Assembly: GCA_017468745.1 (NCBI GenBank)
Contig: JAFUHS010000130.1
Span: 1-45,071, forward strand
DNA length: 45,071 bases
Reading direction: 5' to 3'
Source: Treponema sp.
Lineage (GTDB): Bacteria > Spirochaetota > Spirochaetia > Treponematales > Treponemataceae
Made by a program: the position numbers and the translations under genes. The notes under the pieces were generated by a model, which saw only the letters and a list, made by a program, of their open reading frames with translations, ran no database searches and was not told the DNA's origin. Shown here in pieces: positions 42,641-45,071 of this stretch. Each line of letters starts with the position of its first letter. Position 1 is the stretch's first letter.

Positions 42641-42694
42641 AAAGATTTTGTACTAAAACTAAAGTTTAATAAATCAGTTTATAAGAGGTACAAA

Positions 42695-43330
42695 ATGATA
42701 TACGGCTATATCCGCGTTTCAAGTGACAAACAGACGGTAGAAAATCAACGGTTTGAAATCAACAAATTCTGCCAAAAAGAAAATCTGCACATTGACGGCT
42801 GGATTGAGGAAACAATCAGCGGAACAAAGAATTACGACAAACGGAAGCTTGGGGAACTTTTGAATCAGGTGCAGAAGGATGATTTGATTATTTGTGCGGA
42901 ACTTTCACGGCTTGGAAGAAATCTTTTTATGATTATGGAGATTTTGCATATCTGCATGAATAAGGAATGTAAAGTCTGGACGATAAAAGATAATTATCGT
43001 CTTGGTGATGATATTCAAAGTAAGGTGCTTGCGTTCGCTTTTGGACTGAGCGCAGAAATTGAGAGAAATCTCATCAGTCAGAGAACAAAGGAAGCGTTAG
43101 CTCGCAAAGTAAATGAGGGTGTTGTTTTGGGCAGACCAAAAGGAAGGAAGACCTCACCCACAAAGCATAAGCTATATCAAAAAGATGAAATCATCTGTGA
43201 GCTGTTGATTTGCGGAATTTCTCAGCGAAAAATTGCAAAGTTGTTTTCGGTAGACAGAAATACTCTTGCCCGCTTTATGCAAAACAGTAAACTTCTTCAA
43301 AAATACAAAAAACTGTATGAAAAGAAATGA
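42695..43330 (+). CDS. Serine recombinase, Mpi-type DNA invertase
   Basis: The 211-aa protein is a small serine recombinase that cuts and inverts DNA between two sites. MIYGYIRVSSDKQTVENQRF contains the catalytic serine (Ser9) and arginine. ELSRLGRNLFMIMEIL and GLSAEIERNLISQRTKEALARK form the rest of the catalytic domain and the long E helix; the C-terminus is a Hin-like HTH (ISQRKIAKLFSVDRNTLARF). The phrases WTIKDNYRLGDDIQSKVLAFAFG and GRPKGRK are, as I recall, close to the Bacteroides master invertase Mpi. GAGG stands six bases before ATG 42695. Its stop overlaps the start of the next frame (ATGA), so the two are probably co-translated. It could act on the neighbouring specificity gene, on the inverted repeats at 18603/22361, or elsewhere. 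Confidence 0.92.
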   Translation: MIYGYIRVSSDKQTVENQRFEINKFCQKENLHIDGWIEETISGTKNYDKRKLGELLNQVQKDDLIICAELSRLGRNLFMIMEILHICMNKECKVWTIKDNYRLGDDIQSKVLAFAFGLSAEIERNLISQRTKEALARKVNEGVVLGRPKGRKTSPTKHKLYQKDEIICELLICGISQRKIAKLFSVDRNTLARFMQNSKLLQKYKKLYEKK

Positions 43331-44229
43331 GCGATTTTGTTCGGCAGAATTCGTGTGAGTGCGCGTTTACCACAAGCGACAGCTGGGTTATTTTGTCGCC
43401 GATTGAGCAGAGCATAAAGCGCAAGATTGAAGCCGTTGGCATTCCGCTCAAAGACTGGGACATAAATATCTATCGTGGAGTACTTACTGGTTTCAATGAC
43501 GCATTTATCGTAAGCGGAGCGAAACGCGATGAGATACTTGCGAATTGTAAAACTGACGATGAAAGAGAGCGCACTGCGGAACTTATTCGACCGATTTTGC
43601 GCGGACGGGATATAAAGAGATATTCTTACAGCTGGGCTGATTTATGGCTTATTTATATACCGTGGCATTTCCCTTTGCAGTTTGACCAAACGATTCAAGG
43701 TACTTCTGATAAGGCAGAAAAAGAATTTAAAAAACAATATCCAGCTGTTTATGCTCATTTGTTGCAGTACAAGAAAGAATTATCTGCACGAAACAAAGCA
43801 GAAACAGGGATTCGCTATGAATGGTATGCAATGCAAAGATGGGGTGCAAATTATTGGGACGAATTTAATAAGCCAAAAATCGTATGGGGAAATTTAAATC
43901 TATCTGCAACATATACGCTTGCTCCTGAGGGAATGATGATAAATGCTCCAGCTACAATGATTGTTCCTGCAAGTGAAAGCATTTTGTGCATCTTGAATTC
44001 TAAGCTGGCAGATTATTATATCCGTAATTTGGGAGTTACAAGAAATGGCGGATATTTTGAATATAAGCCGATGTTCATTGAACAGTTACCAGTTCCTAAG
44101 AATATCGATGAAAAATTATTCTCAAAATTCACAGAAAAAGAATTACAGAGTGAAGATGAAATAGACCTCAAAGTTTATGAACTTTATGGCTTAACACAAG
44201 AAGAAATCGAGTTCATTGAGCATAAATAA
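43327..44229 (+). CDS. Type IIG/TaqI-like specificity domain, N-terminally truncated
   Basis: The 300-aa frame matches the C-terminal target-recognition part of Eco57I/TaqI-type restriction-methylases: PLKDWDINIYRGVLTGFNDAF, LIRPILRGRDIKRY, DLWLIYIP, FNKPKIVWGNLN, MIVPASESILCILNSKLADYYI, GGYFEYKPMFIEQLPVP. The methyltransferase motifs (SAM-binding and NPPY) that should stand upstream are absent, because the frame begins directly after the invertase gene with an overlapping ATG. It is therefore a stored or exchanged specificity cassette, or a remnant, rather than an active enzyme. A copy of its central FNKPK coding block appears again at the window's end. Confidence 0.8.
   Translation: MSDFVRQNSCECAFTTSDSWVILSPIEQSIKRKIEAVGIPLKDWDINIYRGVLTGFNDAFIVSGAKRDEILANCKTDDERERTAELIRPILRGRDIKRYSYSWADLWLIYIPWHFPLQFDQTIQGTSDKAEKEFKKQYPAVYAHLLQYKKELSARNKAETGIRYEWYAMQRWGANYWDEFNKPKIVWGNLNLSATYTLAPEGMMINAPATMIVPASESILCILNSKLADYYIRNLGVTRNGGYFEYKPMFIEQLPVPKNIDEKLFSKFTEKELQSEDEIDLKVYELYGLTQEEIEFIEHK
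43857..43877 (+). repeat. First copy of a 21-bp (or longer) direct repeat
   Basis: Identical to 45051-45071, the last 21 bases of the window. It encodes DEFNKPK, the conserved core of the specificity domain, suggesting that a second specificity cassette in the same orientation begins downstream. Confidence 0.9.
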
Positions 44230-44248
44230 TGCTTTTTCCATAAAATTA

Positions 44249-44257
44249 TGCTATAAT
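44249..44257 (+). promoter_or_regulatory. Extended -10 promoter of the toxin-antitoxin pair
   Basis: TGCTATAAT is an extended -10 element (TG-n-TATAAT). GGAGG (44267-44271) lies seven bases before the ATG at 44279. Confidence 0.55.
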
Positions 44258-44278
44258 ATAAGTTATGGAGGTTGCGAT

Positions 44279-44560
44279 ATGACTATGCAGGCTGTTTCTA
44301 TAAAGATTCCTGATTCAATGGTTGAATACACCGCGGTTCAGAATGAAGGCGAAGAGCTTATGCGTAATGCGATGATTTTGTTTCCTTATATTCAGAATGA
44401 AACCATTTCGCACGGCAAGGCCGCCCAAATTCTTGGAATAAACAAGCTGGATTTGATAGCTATGTACAGCACTCTGGGAATTCCGTACCTCGACCAGACA
44501 AAAGAAGAGCTTGAAAGTGATATATCCGTTATAAAAAATCTTCGGAGCTGCCCCGCATGA
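44279..44560 (+). CDS. UPF0175 family protein, probable antitoxin
   Basis: The 93-aa protein has a short N-terminal strand region (TMQAVSIKIPDSMVEY). The UPF0175 helical core follows: ELMRNAMILFPYIQNETISHGKAAQILGINKLDLIAMYSTLGIPYLD, an HTH-like fold ending in the typical LGIPY. UPF0175 proteins are usually encoded next to DUF3368 toxins, as here. ATG 44279 fits the ribosome binding site; the frame open to 44216 overlaps the previous gene and lacks one. The stop overlaps the toxin start (ATGA). It likely binds its own promoter. Confidence 0.8.
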   Translation: MTMQAVSIKIPDSMVEYTAVQNEGEELMRNAMILFPYIQNETISHGKAAQILGINKLDLIAMYSTLGIPYLDQTKEELESDISVIKNLRSCPA

Positions 44561-45045
44561 CCGTAATTTCTGATACAACCCCGATTATCTCACTCATAAA
44601 AATAAATCGTTTGGATTTACTCCAGAAATTGTTTGGGGAAATACTTATCCCCGAAGCTGTTTATAGGGAACTTACTACAAACATTCTCTTTAAAAATGAG
44701 GCGGATATAGTAAAAACCTCTGATTTTTTGAAAACCTCACCAGTACAAAACAGAAAGGCACTGGAAGTTTTACAGGCTGCCAGCGGGCTGGATGACGGAG
44801 AAAGTGAAGCAATTATCCTTGCAGACGAAGTAAATTCCGATGCGCTCATAATTGACGAACGAAAAGGGCGAAAAGTCGCTCAAAAATTAGGTTTAAAGAT
44901 TACTGGCACGGTCGGAGTCTTGCTTCAAGCCCATGCAGAAAATATGATTACATCCGATGAAATAAAAGAGTACCTTGAACAGCTTAAAAACAGTAATATT
45001 CGCCTGAGCGATTCTCTTATACAAGAAGCGTTATCTTTACTATAA
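44557..45045 (+). CDS. DUF3368 PIN-like toxin
   Basis: The 162-aa protein begins MTVISDTTPIISLIKINRLDLL with the first PIN-domain aspartate (SDTTPII). It contains LDDGESEAIILADE and the later acidic site LIIDERKGRKVAQKLGLKITGTVGVL. This is the DUF3368 pattern: a predicted RNase of the PIN superfamily. The pair overlaps by four bases with its UPF0175 partner, so the two are probably made in step. It sits between two copies of the specificity-gene repeat and may stabilise the cassette array. Confidence 0.85.
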   Translation: MTVISDTTPIISLIKINRLDLLQKLFGEILIPEAVYRELTTNILFKNEADIVKTSDFLKTSPVQNRKALEVLQAASGLDDGESEAIILADEVNSDALIIDERKGRKVAQKLGLKITGTVGVLLQAHAENMITSDEIKEYLEQLKNSNIRLSDSLIQEALSLL

Positions 45046-45050
45046 ATTTT

Positions 45051-45071
45051 GGACGAATTTAATAAGCCAAA
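45051..45071 (+). repeat. Second copy of the direct repeat at the window edge
   Basis: Exact copy of 43857-43877, starting six bases after the toxin stop codon and running to the end of the window. How far the identity extends cannot be seen. Confidence 0.9.

Noticed and set aside
42506-42694. N-terminal extension of the serine recombinase from 42506
   Set aside because: The extension is translated from the structured region, has no family match, and ATG 42695 has its own ribosome binding site and the standard N-terminus.
33683-44229. Claim that the integrase or the serine invertase catalyses the 18603-22407 inversion
   Set aside because: Both are candidates, but no site shared between the 47-bp repeat and the regions near either recombinase was found, so this is left as a hypothesis.
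33695-45071. Calling the right part a self-transmissible conjugative element or a prophage
   Set aside because: A relaxase is present but no type IV secretion, capsid, tail or lysis genes are seen; an integrative mobilizable element fits better, and its right end is outside the window.

Overview
The window looks chromosomal and most likely comes from a host- or rumen-associated treponeme (phylum Spirochaetes). The reasons are moderate G+C, very large exported proteins built from bacterial Ig-like repeats, short relaxed lipoboxes ending in S-C, a DUF4015-type protein and treponeme-like housekeeping genes. This assignment is inference from gene content and style, not from a database search.

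Layout. 1-86 holds the start of a leftward ParA/Soj ATPase. 87-484 is G+C-rich palindromic repeat DNA. 485-2457 has a SAM methyltransferase and a convergent, tail-overlapping sirtuin. 2648-20476 carries two giant rightward genes: a 1734-aa Ig-repeat protein that appears to end in an outer-membrane barrel, and a 4164-aa Ig-repeat lipoprotein. 20555-22384 is a leftward reading frame with no signal peptide, related to the C-terminus of the 4164-aa protein. 22411-32441 is core genome: an anchored solute-binding-like protein, a DUF4015 protein, MnmE, a small barrel-like protein, a membrane-tethered degenerate HD-GYP protein and GlmS. A GDSL esterase follows.

At about 33494 a CAT-anticodon tRNA gene loses its 3' end, and an apparent integrative mobilizable element begins. 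It carries a tyrosine integrase, an AlbA/ATPase regulator with a VNVP repeat, a double-HTH repressor, a small DNA-binding protein, a replication-initiator-like HTH protein, a ParB-like protein and a MobV-type relaxase. It also carries an Mpi-type serine invertase, an N-terminally truncated TaqI/Eco57I-type specificity domain, and a UPF0175/DUF3368 toxin-antitoxin pair. The window ends inside a direct repeat of the specificity gene.

The main discovery is a probable invertible switch. A perfect 47-bp inverted repeat (18603-18649 and 22361-22407) flanks two alternative C-terminal cassettes arranged tail to tail around a central bidirectional terminator. The reading frame is preserved on inversion, so flipping the 3.8-kb segment would replace about the last 608 residues of the giant lipoprotein with about 601 different but homologous residues. 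A second candidate variation locus, with a DNA invertase next to a restriction-specificity fragment, lies at 42695-45071.
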